The notes: a model not told the origin generated them from the sequence alone. DNA of 64,000 nucleotides from JAXMAZ01 sp046350115 (GCA_046350115.1 JAXMAZ010000027.1:37132-101131); one strand, 5' to 3'; shown: positions 46,187 through 54,486, numbered from the stretch's first letter. Made by a program: numbers and translations.

Positions 46187-46786
46187 ATGCCCGACGGCGA
46201 CCCGACGGCCGACGCGTTCATGGCCCGCATCCTGGCGGACCCGGCCGACCCGTTGCCCCGGCTGGTGTTCGCCGACTGGCTGGAGGAGACCGGGACGGCG
46301 TCGAACGTCGCCTGGGCGCGGTTCCTTCGGCTGTCCGAGGAGATGGCCGCCGCCCCGGCCGACGACCCCCGGCGGCGGAAGCTGGCCGACGAGCGGGAAC
46401 GGGTCGGCGGGCTGGTGAGGGCGAACTTAACGTACCGGGCCGAGGTATTCGTCGCGCACCCCGGGGCCATGCTCCGGCTGATTCCTCGGCAATGCATGAC
46501 ACTGAACGTCGCCCGAGTGGTCGTGCCGCGAGCCATCTGCGACCAGGTGACTCCGGCCGACGCCCGCGGGTACGGATACCTTCCGCTGGCCGTCGCGGAC
46601 GGCCGGCTGTGCGTTGCCGTCCCTGCCTGGTGGCAGCGCGTTCCACACCTTGTCTATTACTTCTATCACCGGTCCGATCTATTAATCCCGGCTCTGGGTC
46701 ATCAGCTTCTCGACGCCGTCGAGCGTCACTACCCGTTGCCCCCACCGCCGTCAGCCCCCGCTTTGGCCCTGAACCCGGCCGCCTGA
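46187..46786 (+). CDS. TIGR02996-domain protein with MshEN/GspE-N-like C-terminal domain
   Basis: A 199-residue protein. Residues 5-50 (DPTADAFMARILADPADPLP, then RLVFADWLEETG) are the TIGR02996 motif specific to planctomycetes such as Gemmata. The C-terminal part (VVVPRAICDQVTPADARGYG, YLPLAVADGRLCVAVP, then LLDAVERHYPLPPPP) follows the pattern of the type II secretion ATPase N-terminal/MshEN domain (VPxxLAxxxxVLPLxxxxGxLxVAxxDP ... AIxxxY). That domain binds c-di-GMP or a secretion partner in other proteins; the key nucleotide-binding residues cannot be confirmed here. The combination is unusual. It starts 33 bases after the FG-GAP gene. Confidence 0.75.
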   Translation: MPDGDPTADAFMARILADPADPLPRLVFADWLEETGTASNVAWARFLRLSEEMAAAPADDPRRRKLADERERVGGLVRANLTYRAEVFVAHPGAMLRLIPRQCMTLNVARVVVPRAICDQVTPADARGYGYLPLAVADGRLCVAVPAWWQRVPHLVYYFYHRSDLLIPALGHQLLDAVERHYPLPPPPSAPALALNPAA

Positions 46787-46822
46787 TCGGGTGTCGTTGC
46801 TCCCGGTCGGCGGCCGGTTTTC

Positions 46823-47060
46823 CGTAGGGTGCGTTGAGGAGGCTCTGCGACGAAACGCACCAGCCCCGCAATGGCGTCAACCGAGGGGCGGGGGTCCACC
46901 GGTGCGTTGCGCAGAGCCTCCACGCACCCGACACGAGCCGGCCCGGTGTAGGGTGCGTGGAGCGAGGGCTTTGGCGAGCGCAACGCACCGGCCCCGCAAC
47001 GACATCACCCGCGGGGAAAAGTCTCGGCGGTGCGTTTCGCAAAGCCTCAACGAACCCTAC
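46823..47060. repeat. Two adjacent family-B long inverted repeats
   Basis: Elements at 46823-46932 and 46948-47060 each begin GTAGGGTGCGT and end with an (imperfect) ACGCACCC/AACCCTAC arm, with a 15-base link. Both are diverged. They fill the stretch 46787-47093 between the TIGR02996 gene and archease. Confidence 0.85.
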
Positions 47061-47093
47061 AAGACCGCCGACCGCGACCGCTAGGATGGGGGC

Positions 47094-47504
47094 ATGTACG
47101 AGCTGTTCGAGCACACCGCCGACCTCGGCCTGCGGATCACCGCCCCGACCCTCGACGCCCTGTTTGCGGACGCGGCCAAGTGTCTGTTCGCGGCCATCGT
47201 CGAACACCCGGAGGCGGTTCGCCCGCAGGTCGAACGGCGGGTCGAGGTCGCCGGCACCGACCGCGAGTACCTGCTGTTCGACTGGCTGCGGGCGCTCCTG
47301 GTCGTGTGCGACACGGACAAGCTGGTGTTCGCCGACTTCGACGTGACCGTCACCGACGCCGGGCTGACGGCCACCGCCCGGGGCGAGCCGCTCGACCCGG
47401 ACCGGCACGGGCTGAGCCATGAGGTGAAGGCGATCACCTACCACGAACTCAAGGTCGAGCAGACGGCGGACGGCTGGCTGGCGGAAGTCATCGTGGACAT
47501 TTAA
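47094..47504 (+). CDS. Archease, RtcB cofactor
   Basis: A 136-residue archease. YELFEHTADLGLRITAPTLD holds the metal-binding His-Asp of the family (HTADxG). LFDWLRALLVVCDTDKLVFA is the central strand/helix, and HEVKAITYHELKVEQTADGW is the family's C-terminal metal-site motif. Archease accelerates guanylation and turnover of RtcB RNA ligase. The rtcB gene follows on the same strand after 132 bases that contain a long inverted repeat. An AGGA ribosome binding site lies before the ATG. Confidence 0.92.
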   Translation: MYELFEHTADLGLRITAPTLDALFADAAKCLFAAIVEHPEAVRPQVERRVEVAGTDREYLLFDWLRALLVVCDTDKLVFADFDVTVTDAGLTATARGEPLDPDRHGLSHEVKAITYHELKVEQTADGWLAEVIVDI

Positions 47505-47511
47505 CAACCAG

Positions 47512-47622
47512 TGGAACGCGGATGACGCGGATCGGAGCGCGGATGAAGAGGATCAGAACCCAAACATGTCTAGTTCTGATCCGGTTTTCATCCGCGGTGA
47601 AATCCGCGTTCTCCGCGTTCCA
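47512..47622. repeat. Long inverted repeat (family G, GGAACGCGGAT type) between archease and rtcB
   Basis: TGGAACGCGGA at 47512 and TCCGCGTTCCA ending at 47622, plus an inner GATCAGAAC/GTTCTGATC pair, form an imperfect 111-base hairpin. It would be transcribed in any archease-rtcB operon and could lower expression of rtcB relative to archease. Confidence 0.85.
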
Positions 47623-47636
47623 TTCAGGATTTCATC

Positions 47637-49100
47637 ATGGGCAAGGGCGCGTACACCGGGCCGCTGGAGCAGGTTGACCCGTGCTGCTTCCGGATCCCCA
47701 AGGGGTTCCGGAAGGACATGCGGGTGGACGGCCTGATCTTCGCCAACGACAAGCTGATCGAGGCGATCCGCAACGACCAGGCGCCGGAGCAGGTGGCCAA
47801 CGTGGCCACGCTTCCGGGCATCCAGGGGGCGAGTCTGGCCATGCCGGACATCCACTGGGGCTACGGCTTCTGCATCGGCGGCGTGTGCGCGACCGATCCC
47901 GATGAGGGGGGCGTGATCTCCCCGGGCGGGGTCGGGTACGACATCAACTGCGGCGTCCGGCTGGTCAAGACGAACCTGTTCCTGGACGACGTGAAGGCCC
48001 ACCTGCGGGAGCTGGTGAAGGGGCTGTTCCACACCGTCCCGGCCGGGGTCGGGCGGACCGGCAAGTACAAGTTCGACCCGAAGGAGACCCGCCGGCTGAT
48101 GGGGGCCGGGCCGCGGTTCGTCATCGACCGCGACCTCGGGGTGCCGCAGGACTTGGACCACACCGAGGCGAACGGCCGGATCGACGGCGGCGACCCGGAC
48201 GAGGTGTCCGATCACGCGGTGAAGCGGGGCGCCGAGCAGTGCGGCACCCTCGGCAGCGGCAACCACTTCCTGGAAGTGCAGGTGGTGGACGCGGTGTTCG
48301 ACGCGGACGTGGCGACGGCGTTCGGGCTGGAGCTGAACCAGGTGTGCGTGATGATCCACAGCGGCAGCCGGGGTCTCGGCTACCAGGTGTGCGACGACGC
48401 CCTAGCCAGCTTCCGCAACGCCCCGGCCAAGTACGGCATCACCCTGCCGGACCGGCAGCTAGCGTGCGCCCCGGCGGACAGCCCGGAGGGGCGGAAGTAC
48501 ATCGCCGCCATGCGTGCGGCGGCCAACTTCGGGTTCACCAACCGGCAGTTGCTCATGCAGCAGGCCCGGGAGGTGTTCGCCGAGACGTTCGGCCGCACCT
48601 GGGAAGACCTGGGCATGACGCTCCTGTACGACGTGGCCCACAACATCGCCAAGCTGGAGGAGCACGTCGTCGACGGCAAGAGGAAGCGGGTGTGGGTGCA
48701 TCGCAAAGGGGCGACCCGGGCGTTCCCGGCCGGCCACCCGGAGCTGCCGGCGGTGTACCGCAATGTGGGCCAGCCGGTCATCATCCCGGGGGACATGGGC
48801 CGGGCGAGTTGGGTGCTGGTCGGCAGCGCCGGGAGCATGGAGCGGACGTTCGGCAGCACCTGTCACGGGGCCGGCCGGGCGATGAGCCGGACGGCCAGCG
48901 TCAAGGACGCGGCCGGCCGGCGGATCGACAAGGAGCTGGAGAGCCGGGGCGTGATCGCGATGGCGTCCAGCCGGCTGGGCCTCGCGGAGGAGCAGCCGAA
49001 GGCGTACAAGAACGTGGACGACGTGGTCGAGGTCGTCCACCAGGCGAACCTGAGCCGGAAGGTCGTGCGGATGCGGCCGATCGGCGTCATCAAAGGATAG
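47637..49100 (+). CDS. rtcB: RNA-splicing ligase RtcB
   Basis: A 487-residue RtcB, which joins 2',3'-cyclic phosphate and 5'-OH RNA ends using GTP and Mn. VGYDINCGVRLVKTNL holds Cys105 and the metal-binding Asp102. AEQCGTLGSGNHFLEVQVVD and VMIHSGSRGLGYQVCDDALA hold metal-binding His residues. FGSTCHGAGRAMSRTASVKD holds the His that carries GMP, with its Lys/Arg surroundings. RMRPIGVIKG at the end is typical. All core residues are present, so it should be active. It pairs with archease upstream. Its function in bacteria is RNA repair after stress or toxin cleavage; no tRNA substrate can be named from the sequence. Confidence 0.95.
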   Translation: MGKGAYTGPLEQVDPCCFRIPKGFRKDMRVDGLIFANDKLIEAIRNDQAPEQVANVATLPGIQGASLAMPDIHWGYGFCIGGVCATDPDEGGVISPGGVGYDINCGVRLVKTNLFLDDVKAHLRELVKGLFHTVPAGVGRTGKYKFDPKETRRLMGAGPRFVIDRDLGVPQDLDHTEANGRIDGGDPDEVSDHAVKRGAEQCGTLGSGNHFLEVQVVDAVFDADVATAFGLELNQVCVMIHSGSRGLGYQVCDDALASFRNAPAKYGITLPDRQLACAPADSPEGRKYIAAMRAAANFGFTNRQLLMQQAREVFAETFGRTWEDLGMTLLYDVAHNIAKLEEHVVDGKRKRVWVHRKGATRAFPAGHPELPAVYRNVGQPVIIPGDMGRASWVLVGSAGSMERTFGSTCHGAGRAMSRTASVKDAAGRRIDKELESRGVIAMASSRLGLAEEQPKAYKNVDDVVEVVHQANLSRKVVRMRPIGVIKG

Positions 49101-49188
49101 GCGGCAGTCCGGTCCGGCCGGCGACGGGGCATTCAGGCCCGTTAACGGCCTCCCAGTTCGCGCCGCGGCCGCACCTCGTCGAATTCCG

Positions 49189-49217
49189 TTGAGCCGGTCT
49201 GCCCACCCCCTCATAAT
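49189..49217 (+). promoter_or_regulatory. Sigma-70-type promoter for rny
   Basis: TTGAGC (49189-49194) and CATAAT (49212-49217) are spaced by exactly 17 bases and match the consensus at four and five positions. Transcription would start near 49224, leaving a GC-rich leader of about 285 bases before rny. The gene-free stretch 49101-49508 contains nothing else I can name; the leader can fold but matches no known riboswitch. Confidence 0.6.
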
Positions 49218-49508
49218 GACCACTGTTCCCCCCGACCCGGATGTCGGGCTGACACACCGGCCGGGCGGGCGACCCGGCCGCCGACCCACGACGGGTCGGG
49301 CTTCCGAATCGCCGTGACACATAGATGCCCGACGCCCGTTCGTCCTCGACCCCCGCGGCGGCGCGGGGAGGTGTGACCCGGCCCGACCGCGGGGCCGGTT
49401 TGGGGTCTGATTGACGGAGCCGACCGGGCGGGACACCGCCCGCCGACCGGAGGCGAGTTCACCGGCTCACAGCGAGGGACAGACGGGCCGCCGGCAGGAG
49501 TGGTCCGG

Positions 49509-51100
49509 ATGGAGGGGTATTTACTCCCCGCCGCGATGGTGGTTTCGGCCGCCGTCGTCGGGCTGGGGCTGGTGCTGTACGGCCGGGCCAGGGGCCGGCC
49601 GGGGGCCGCTCGCTGGCCGACCCGACCGCCGTCCGCACGGCAGAGGACCAGGCCCGCCAGATCGTCGAGCGGGCGGAGGAGGACGCCGACCGCATCCGCA
49701 AGGATGCCGAGTTGCGGGCCAAGGACGACGCCATACACCGGCGGGAGGAACTGACCCGGGAACTGGACGCCGCCCGGGAGGCGGTCCGGGAGGTGGAGCG
49801 GAAGGCCCAGAAGCGGGAGGACGCGGCCGTCGAGAAGGCCCGGGAGCTGGCCAAGAAGGACCGGCACACCGAACACCTGCAGAAGAAACTGGCCGAGAAA
49901 CGGGAGCTGGTCGAGAAAAAAGCCCGGGAGCTGGACGCCGAACTGGAGAAGCAGACCCAGGCGTTGCACCAGATCACCGGCCTGTCCCGGGAGCGGGCCG
50001 AGGCCATGCTGCTCGACCGGCTGGAGCGGGAGCTGGCCGCCGAGACCGCCGCCCGCATCCAGCGGCACGCCGAGAAGGTGAAGGCCGAAGCCGAGGCCAA
50101 GGCCCGCGAGGTGCTGGCCACCGCCATCCAGCGGTACGCGGCCGAGCACACGGCCGACACCACCGTGTCCACGGTGGACATCCCGGACGACACCATGAAG
50201 GGGCGGATCATCGGCCGGGAGGGCCGGAACATCCGCACGTTCGAGAAGGCGACCGGGGTGGACGTGATCGTCGACGACACCCCCGGGGTGGTGGTCGTGT
50301 CGGCGTTCGACAACGTCCGCCGGGAGACCGCCCGGCTGGCCCTGACCAAGCTCATTCAGGACGGCCGCATCCACCCGACCCGGATCGAGGAGGTGGTGGC
50401 CGAGACGCAGAAGGAGATGGACGCCCACATCACGGAGATCGGTCAGCAGGCGATCTTGGAGGCGGACGTCCCGATGCCGCACGAGAAGATCGTCCAACTG
50501 CTCGGCCGGCTCAAGTTCCGCACCAGCTACTCGCAGAACGTCCTGCAACACTCCCTCGAAGTCGCCCACCTGTGCGGGCTGATGGCCGCCGAGGTCGGGC
50601 TGAACCCGCAACTGGCCCGGCGGTGTGGGCTGTTGCACGACGTGGGCAAGGCGGCCGACCACGAGATGGAGGGCGGGCACCCGAAGGTCGGGGCGGAGCT
50701 GGCCAAGCGGTACGGGGAGACGAGCAAGGAGGTGCTGCACGCGATCGCCGGCCACCACGACGACGTGACGGTGGACAACATCTACACGGTGCTGGTCGCG
50801 GCCGCGGACGCCATCAGCGCCAGCCGGCCGGGCGCCCGGCGGGAGACGCTGGAGAAGTACGTCAAGCGGATGGAGAACCTGGAGGCGGTGGCGTGCGGGT
50901 TCCCGGAGGTGGACGCGGCGTTCGCGATTCAAGCGGGGCGGGAGCTACGGGTGATCGCCAACGCCCACCGGACGAGCGACGCGGACGCGGTCCGGGTGTG
51001 CCGGGAGATCGCCCGGGCGATCGAGCAGCAGCTCGACTACCCGGGGGAGATCAAGGTGACGGTGATCCGCGAGACCCGGTCGGTGGAGGTGGCGAAATAA
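49509..51100 (+). CDS. rny: Ribonuclease Y, with a -1 frameshift as sequenced
   Basis: RNase Y is a membrane-anchored endoribonuclease that starts mRNA decay. The ATG at 49509 (GGAG eight bases upstream) gives the anchor MEGYLLPAAMVVSAAVVGLG. Near 49600, in a run of five G, the frame must move back by one; after it, GRSLADPTAVRTAEDQARQI begins the coiled coil. Then come the long charged coiled coil (KKLAEKRELVEKKARELDAE), the KH domain (MKGRIIGREGRNIRTFEKAT) and the HD domain (NVLQHSLEVAHLCGL, then GLLHDVGKAADHEMEGGHPK, the metal site). It ends with DYPGEIKVTVIRETRS. The whole family plan is present apart from the shift. The gene for a small crystallin-J1-like protein and ymdB follow. Confidence 0.85.
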
Positions 51101-51140
51101 CTCGTTCCCGGGACCGTGTCCCGTGCGAGAGGGCGATGCT

Positions 51141-51563
51141 GTGGAGTTATTCCGACCGGTCGGTTTGCGGGAGCTTGAGTTGATCGCCGAGTCCGGGTTT
51201 CGCGAGTTCCCACCCCGGTTCCATTGGCAGCCGATCTTCTACCCGGTCGTGACCCTGGAGTACGCCAGGGCGATCATCGGGCAGTGGAACCGGAACGAAG
51301 CCGAAGCCGGATACTGCGGGTTCGTCACCCGATTCGAGATCGATGACGAGTTCGTGGCCCGCTACCCGGTTCAGCAACTGGGTGGCGGTCCGATCTATCG
51401 CGAGTTGTGGGTGCCGGCGGCAGAGTTGGCCGAATTCAACCGCCACATCATGCCCCCGATCCGGGTCATTGAGATGGTGTACGGCCCGAAGTTCACCGGG
51501 CAGGTTGACCCTACAACGAACCTACCGGTTAGTGTCCTCCAGTCGGGGCCGCACACCGAATAA
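51141..51563 (+). CDS. ADP-ribosylation/crystallin J1-like small protein
   Basis: A 140-residue soluble protein: VELFRPVGLRELELIAESGF, REFPPRFHWQPIFYPVVTLE, AGYCGFVTRFEIDDEFVARY, and RELWVPAAELAEFNRHIMPP. Similar proteins in databases are labelled ADP-ribosylation/crystallin J1, but they lack the usual ADP-ribosylglycohydrolase residues and the function is not known. The GTG at 51141 starts the conserved part; an upstream GTG at 51123 is less likely. It lies 40 bases after rny and 24 before ymdB, so it is likely in that operon. Confidence 0.7.
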   Translation: MELFRPVGLRELELIAESGFREFPPRFHWQPIFYPVVTLEYARAIIGQWNRNEAEAGYCGFVTRFEIDDEFVARYPVQQLGGGPIYRELWVPAAELAEFNRHIMPPIRVIEMVYGPKFTGQVDPTTNLPVSVLQSGPHTE

Positions 51564-51587
51564 GCCACACGGCTGACCGGGGAATCT

Positions 51588-52373
51588 ATGCGCCTCCTCT
51601 TCCTCGGCGACATCGTCGGTTCGCCGGGCGTCGCCGCGGTGCGGGCGATGCTCCCCGGCCTTCGAGTCGCCGAGCGGCTGGACGCAATCGTCGCCAACGC
51701 CGAGAACGCCACCAACGGGGCCGGCCTCGCCCCCCGGGACTACCGCGAGCTGCGGGCCGCCGGGGTGGACGCCGTCACTCTCGGCGACCACGTGTACAAG
51801 AAGTTCGACATCGCCAAGGTACTCGCCGACCCGGCCGAGCCGGCGTGCAAGCCGGCCAACTTCCCGGCGTCCGCTCCCGGCAAGGACCACGCCCTCTTCA
51901 CCGCCGCGAACGGCGTGCGGGTGGCGGTGATCTCGCTTCTCGGGCGGACATTCATGCGGCCGGTGGACTGCCCGTTCGCCGCCGCCGACCGCGTCCTCGC
52001 CTCGCTGCCGTCAGACGTGCGGGTAATACTCGTGGATGCCCACGCCGAGGCGACGGCCGACAAGTACCTGCTCGCCCACCATCTGGCCGGCCGGGTGACG
52101 GCCGTCCTCGGCACCCACACCCACGTCCAGACGGCCGACGAGCAACTGCTGTCCGGCACCGCGTTCGTCTGCGACGTGGGCATGTGCGGGCCGTATGCCA
52201 GCGTCCTCGGCCGGCGGGTGGACCGGGTGCTGCACACGGCGGTGACGTTCGAGCCGACCGCGTTCGACGTGGCGACCGACGACGTGCGACTGGCGGGCGC
52301 GATCGTCGAACTCGACCCGACCACCGGCCGAGCGATTGCCATCTCACGGTTCATGAAGGCAATGGCCCGCTGA
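51588..52373 (+). CDS. ymdB: YmdB-family metallophosphoesterase (TIGR00282)
   Basis: A 261-residue metallophosphoesterase. MRLLFLGDIVGSPGVAAVRA is the first metal-binding motif (GDxxG). NAENATNGAGLAPRDYRELR (NxEN), VDAVTLGDHVYKK (GNH-type, here GDH) and VLGTHTHVQTADEQLLSGTA (GTHTHxQT) are the rest of the site. YmdB hydrolyses cyclic nucleotides and influences RNA levels and biofilm in Bacillus, where it also lies next to rny. The last four codons before TGA lie in the left arm of a perfect 48-base inverted repeat (52359-52470) shared with the end of ftsY. GDH in place of GNH is a small deviation. Confidence 0.88.
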   Translation: MRLLFLGDIVGSPGVAAVRAMLPGLRVAERLDAIVANAENATNGAGLAPRDYRELRAAGVDAVTLGDHVYKKFDIAKVLADPAEPACKPANFPASAPGKDHALFTAANGVRVAVISLLGRTFMRPVDCPFAAADRVLASLPSDVRVILVDAHAEATADKYLLAHHLAGRVTAVLGTHTHVQTADEQLLSGTAFVCDVGMCGPYASVLGRRVDRVLHTAVTFEPTAFDVATDDVRLAGAIVELDPTTGRAIAISRFMKAMAR

Positions 52374-52470
52374 TCGCGCAGACTTCGACGCAGATGAAAC
52401 CCGGATAAGAATTAGTTCTTCAATCCGGGTTTCATCTGCGTCGAAGTCTGCGCGATCAGCGGGCCATTGC
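52359..52470. repeat. Perfect 48-bp inverted repeat between ymdB and ftsY (family G)
   Basis: 52359-52406 is the exact reverse complement of 52423-52470, around a 16-base AT-rich centre (AAGAATTAGTTCTTCA) that can itself pair. It reaches into the last codons of ymdB and ends immediately before the ftsY stop codon. It should act as a bidirectional terminator for these convergent genes. Confidence 0.95.
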
Positions 52471-53382
52471 TTACTTCTCGAACAGGGCGGTGACGAACCC
52501 GTCCGGGTCGAACGGCTCCAGGTCGTCCACCGTTTCCCCGATTCCGACGTACTTGACCGGCAGCCCGACCCGGCTCTTGATGGCGAAGATGGCCCCGCCT
52601 TTGGCCGTGCCGTCCAGTTTGGTCAGGATGATCCCGGAACACTTCACCGTCTTGGTGAACTGCTCCGCCTGGGCGACCGCGTTCTGACCGGTGGTGGCGT
52701 CCAGCACCAGCAAGACTTCGTGCGGGGCGCCCGGGATTTGCTTGCCGACGATCCGGTGAATCTTCTCCAGCTCCCGCATCAGGTGGGACTGGGTGTGCAG
52801 CCGGCCGGCGGTGTCCACGATCAGCACGTCGTACTGTCGGGCCTTGGCCCGCTCGCAGGCGTCGTGGGCGACGGCCGCCGGGTCGGACCCCTGCTGCTGC
52901 TTGACGATGTCCACCCCGATCCGGTCGCACCAGACGGTGAGCTGCTCGACCGCCGCCGCCCGGAAGGTGTCACACGCCGCGACCAGCACCTTCTTGCCGT
53001 CCTGTTTCAGCCGGTTGGCCAGCTTGGCGATGCTGGTCGTTTTGCCCGACCCGTTCACCCCGGCGATCATCACCACCGTCGGCCCGCTCGGCACGTACCG
53101 GATGCCCCCCTGCGGGTCGGCCAGCATGTCCCGGAGTTGTTGGCGGACGAACTGCTTCACGTCCTCCCCGACCTCCCGGTCCTTGAACCCCTGCCGCACC
53201 CGCTCGACGATCTCGTGGGTGGCCTTCACCCCCACGTCCGCCTGGAGCAGTTGTTGCTCCAGCAGGTCGAGGAAGGCCTGGTCCACCCGGCGGTTGCCGG
53301 TGAACAGGTCGAGCACCCCGCCGAACACGTCCCGGGTCTTGGCCAGCCCCTGTTTGATCTTGCCGAACAGTCGCCCGAGCAT
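52471..53382 (-). CDS. ftsY: Signal recognition particle receptor FtsY
   Basis: A 303-residue SRP-receptor GTPase. The N-domain is LDLLEQQLLQADVGVKATHE. The G-domain has MIAGVNGSGKTTSIAKLANR (P-loop, G1), KKVLVAACDTFRAAAVEQL (DTFRAAA, G2/insertion), DVLIVDTAGRLHTQSHLMRE (DTAGR, G3), GIILTKLDGTAKGGAIFAIK (TKLDG, G4) and VKYVGIGETVDDLEPFD at the end. The acidic A-domain seen in E. coli is missing, as in many bacteria; the protein starts directly with MLGRLFGKIKQGLAKTRDVF, an amphipathic lipid-binding helix. It targets ribosome-bound membrane proteins to SecYEG. It is convergent with ymdB. Confidence 0.95.
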   Translation of the reverse strand: MLGRLFGKIKQGLAKTRDVFGGVLDLFTGNRRVDQAFLDLLEQQLLQADVGVKATHEIVERVRQGFKDREVGEDVKQFVRQQLRDMLADPQGGIRYVPSGPTVVMIAGVNGSGKTTSIAKLANRLKQDGKKVLVAACDTFRAAAVEQLTVWCDRIGVDIVKQQQGSDPAAVAHDACERAKARQYDVLIVDTAGRLHTQSHLMRELEKIHRIVGKQIPGAPHEVLLVLDATTGQNAVAQAEQFTKTVKCSGIILTKLDGTAKGGAIFAIKSRVGLPVKYVGIGETVDDLEPFDPDGFVTALFEK

Positions 53383-53544
53383 GGTGTGCCGCCGCCGGTT
53401 GGGTGCCGAGGAACGAATACCGTCCCCCCATTCTATCGCCCGCCCGGCGGCCGGCCGTTCCCGTTGACCGCCCCCCCGGGCCGTCCTATCATCAACCCAA
53501 TCTTCGCACCTGTAGTGATTGTGCCGGCCCCCGGAGCCTGCCGC

Positions 53545-54435
53545 ATGAACGCGGACCACCGCCACGAGCTGGAAACCAACTCCCTGGCCCAAGCCACCTC
53601 GAATTTCGTCGAGAAGGTGAAGTCCGGGAAGGTGGTCAGCCCGAAGGTTCTCGGGGTCGCACTGGCCGTCGTCCTGGTCGGCGGGACGTGGTGGTTTCTA
53701 GCGACCACCAACCGCCGGGCCGCATCCCAGCAGTGGGCCGAGCTGGCCATCCTCGGCCGGGACACCAGCCCGACCCGGCTGGAGGAGTTCGCCCAGGCGA
53801 ACAAGGACACGGCGGCCGGCCGGCTGGCCCGGCTCGAAGCCGCCCGGCTCCAACTCGGGCCGGACGGCATCGCCCACTTGCAGATGCGGGACGCCGATCG
53901 CCGGGCCAAGGGGATCACCAGCATCGAGGCGGCCCGGGACGAACTGGTCAAGCTGTCCGACGAGTTCAAAGGGGACAAGGCGCTCCAGGCGACCTGTCTG
54001 ATGGCGGCCTCCGAAGCCGAGCTGGCCCTGGTCGGGGTGGCCAAGACGCCGGGCGGGACGGACTTCCGGGGCACCGTGGGCAAGGCGACCGAGTTGCTGC
54101 GGAAGGCGGCCGACGCGATCGGCCCGACCACCCCGGTCGGCGAGAAGGCGCTGGCTCGGGCCAAAGACCTGGACGCGAACCGGGCGAAGGTCGAGGAGGT
54201 CGGGCTGAAGCTGAACGGGCTGCTCACCCCGCCGCCGTCACTGGCCCCGCCGCTGAGCGGGCTGGGTACCGGGCCGAAGCCGCCGGAGGGGCCGATCCCG
54301 ACGCCGAAGCCGCCGGAGCTGCCGAAGGCCGGCGAGGGGCCGAAGCCGCCGACCGCCCCGGTCACGCCGGCCCCGGAGCCGAAGAAAGAGGAGCCGAAGA
54401 AGGAATCCGCTCCGACCGCCCCGACTAAGAAGTAG
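53545..54435 (+). CDS. Membrane-anchored protein with helical and Pro-rich regions
   Basis: A 296-residue protein. An N-terminal cytoplasmic part of about 35 residues precedes one membrane segment (VLGVALAVVLVGGTWWFLAT). The extracytoplasmic part has TPR-like helices (SQQWAELAILGRDTSPTRLE, RLARLEAARLQLGPDGIAHL, ALQATCLMAASEAELALVGV), then a tail rich in Pro/Lys/Glu (KPPEGPIPTPKPPELPK). This matches the YfgM/TPR-type membrane protein architecture (single anchor with external TPR), but with low confidence. YfgM assists the Sec translocon in E. coli. GGAG is nine bases before the ATG. It is divergent from ftsY with about 160 bases between. Confidence 0.75.
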   Translation: MNADHRHELETNSLAQATSNFVEKVKSGKVVSPKVLGVALAVVLVGGTWWFLATTNRRAASQQWAELAILGRDTSPTRLEEFAQANKDTAAGRLARLEAARLQLGPDGIAHLQMRDADRRAKGITSIEAARDELVKLSDEFKGDKALQATCLMAASEAELALVGVAKTPGGTDFRGTVGKATELLRKAADAIGPTTPVGEKALARAKDLDANRAKVEEVGLKLNGLLTPPPSLAPPLSGLGTGPKPPEGPIPTPKPPELPKAGEGPKPPTAPVTPAPEPKKEEPKKESAPTAPTKK

Positions 54436-54455
54436 CCCCGTCTTGTTCACTCACC

Positions 54456-54486
54456 CCTCGTTCCCACGCAGAGCGTGGGAACGAGG
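54456..54486. repeat. Family-E hairpin, possible terminator
   Basis: CCTCGTTCCCACGC and GCGTGGGAACGAGG pair perfectly (14 bp) around AGA, 20 bases after the stop of the 53545-54435 gene. It matches the element at 19943-19967. It lacks a T-run. Confidence 0.85.

Noticed and set aside
46823..47060. Possible direct-repeat array near archease
   Set aside because: They are two family-B inverted repeats side by side, not an array with spacers; no cas genes are present.
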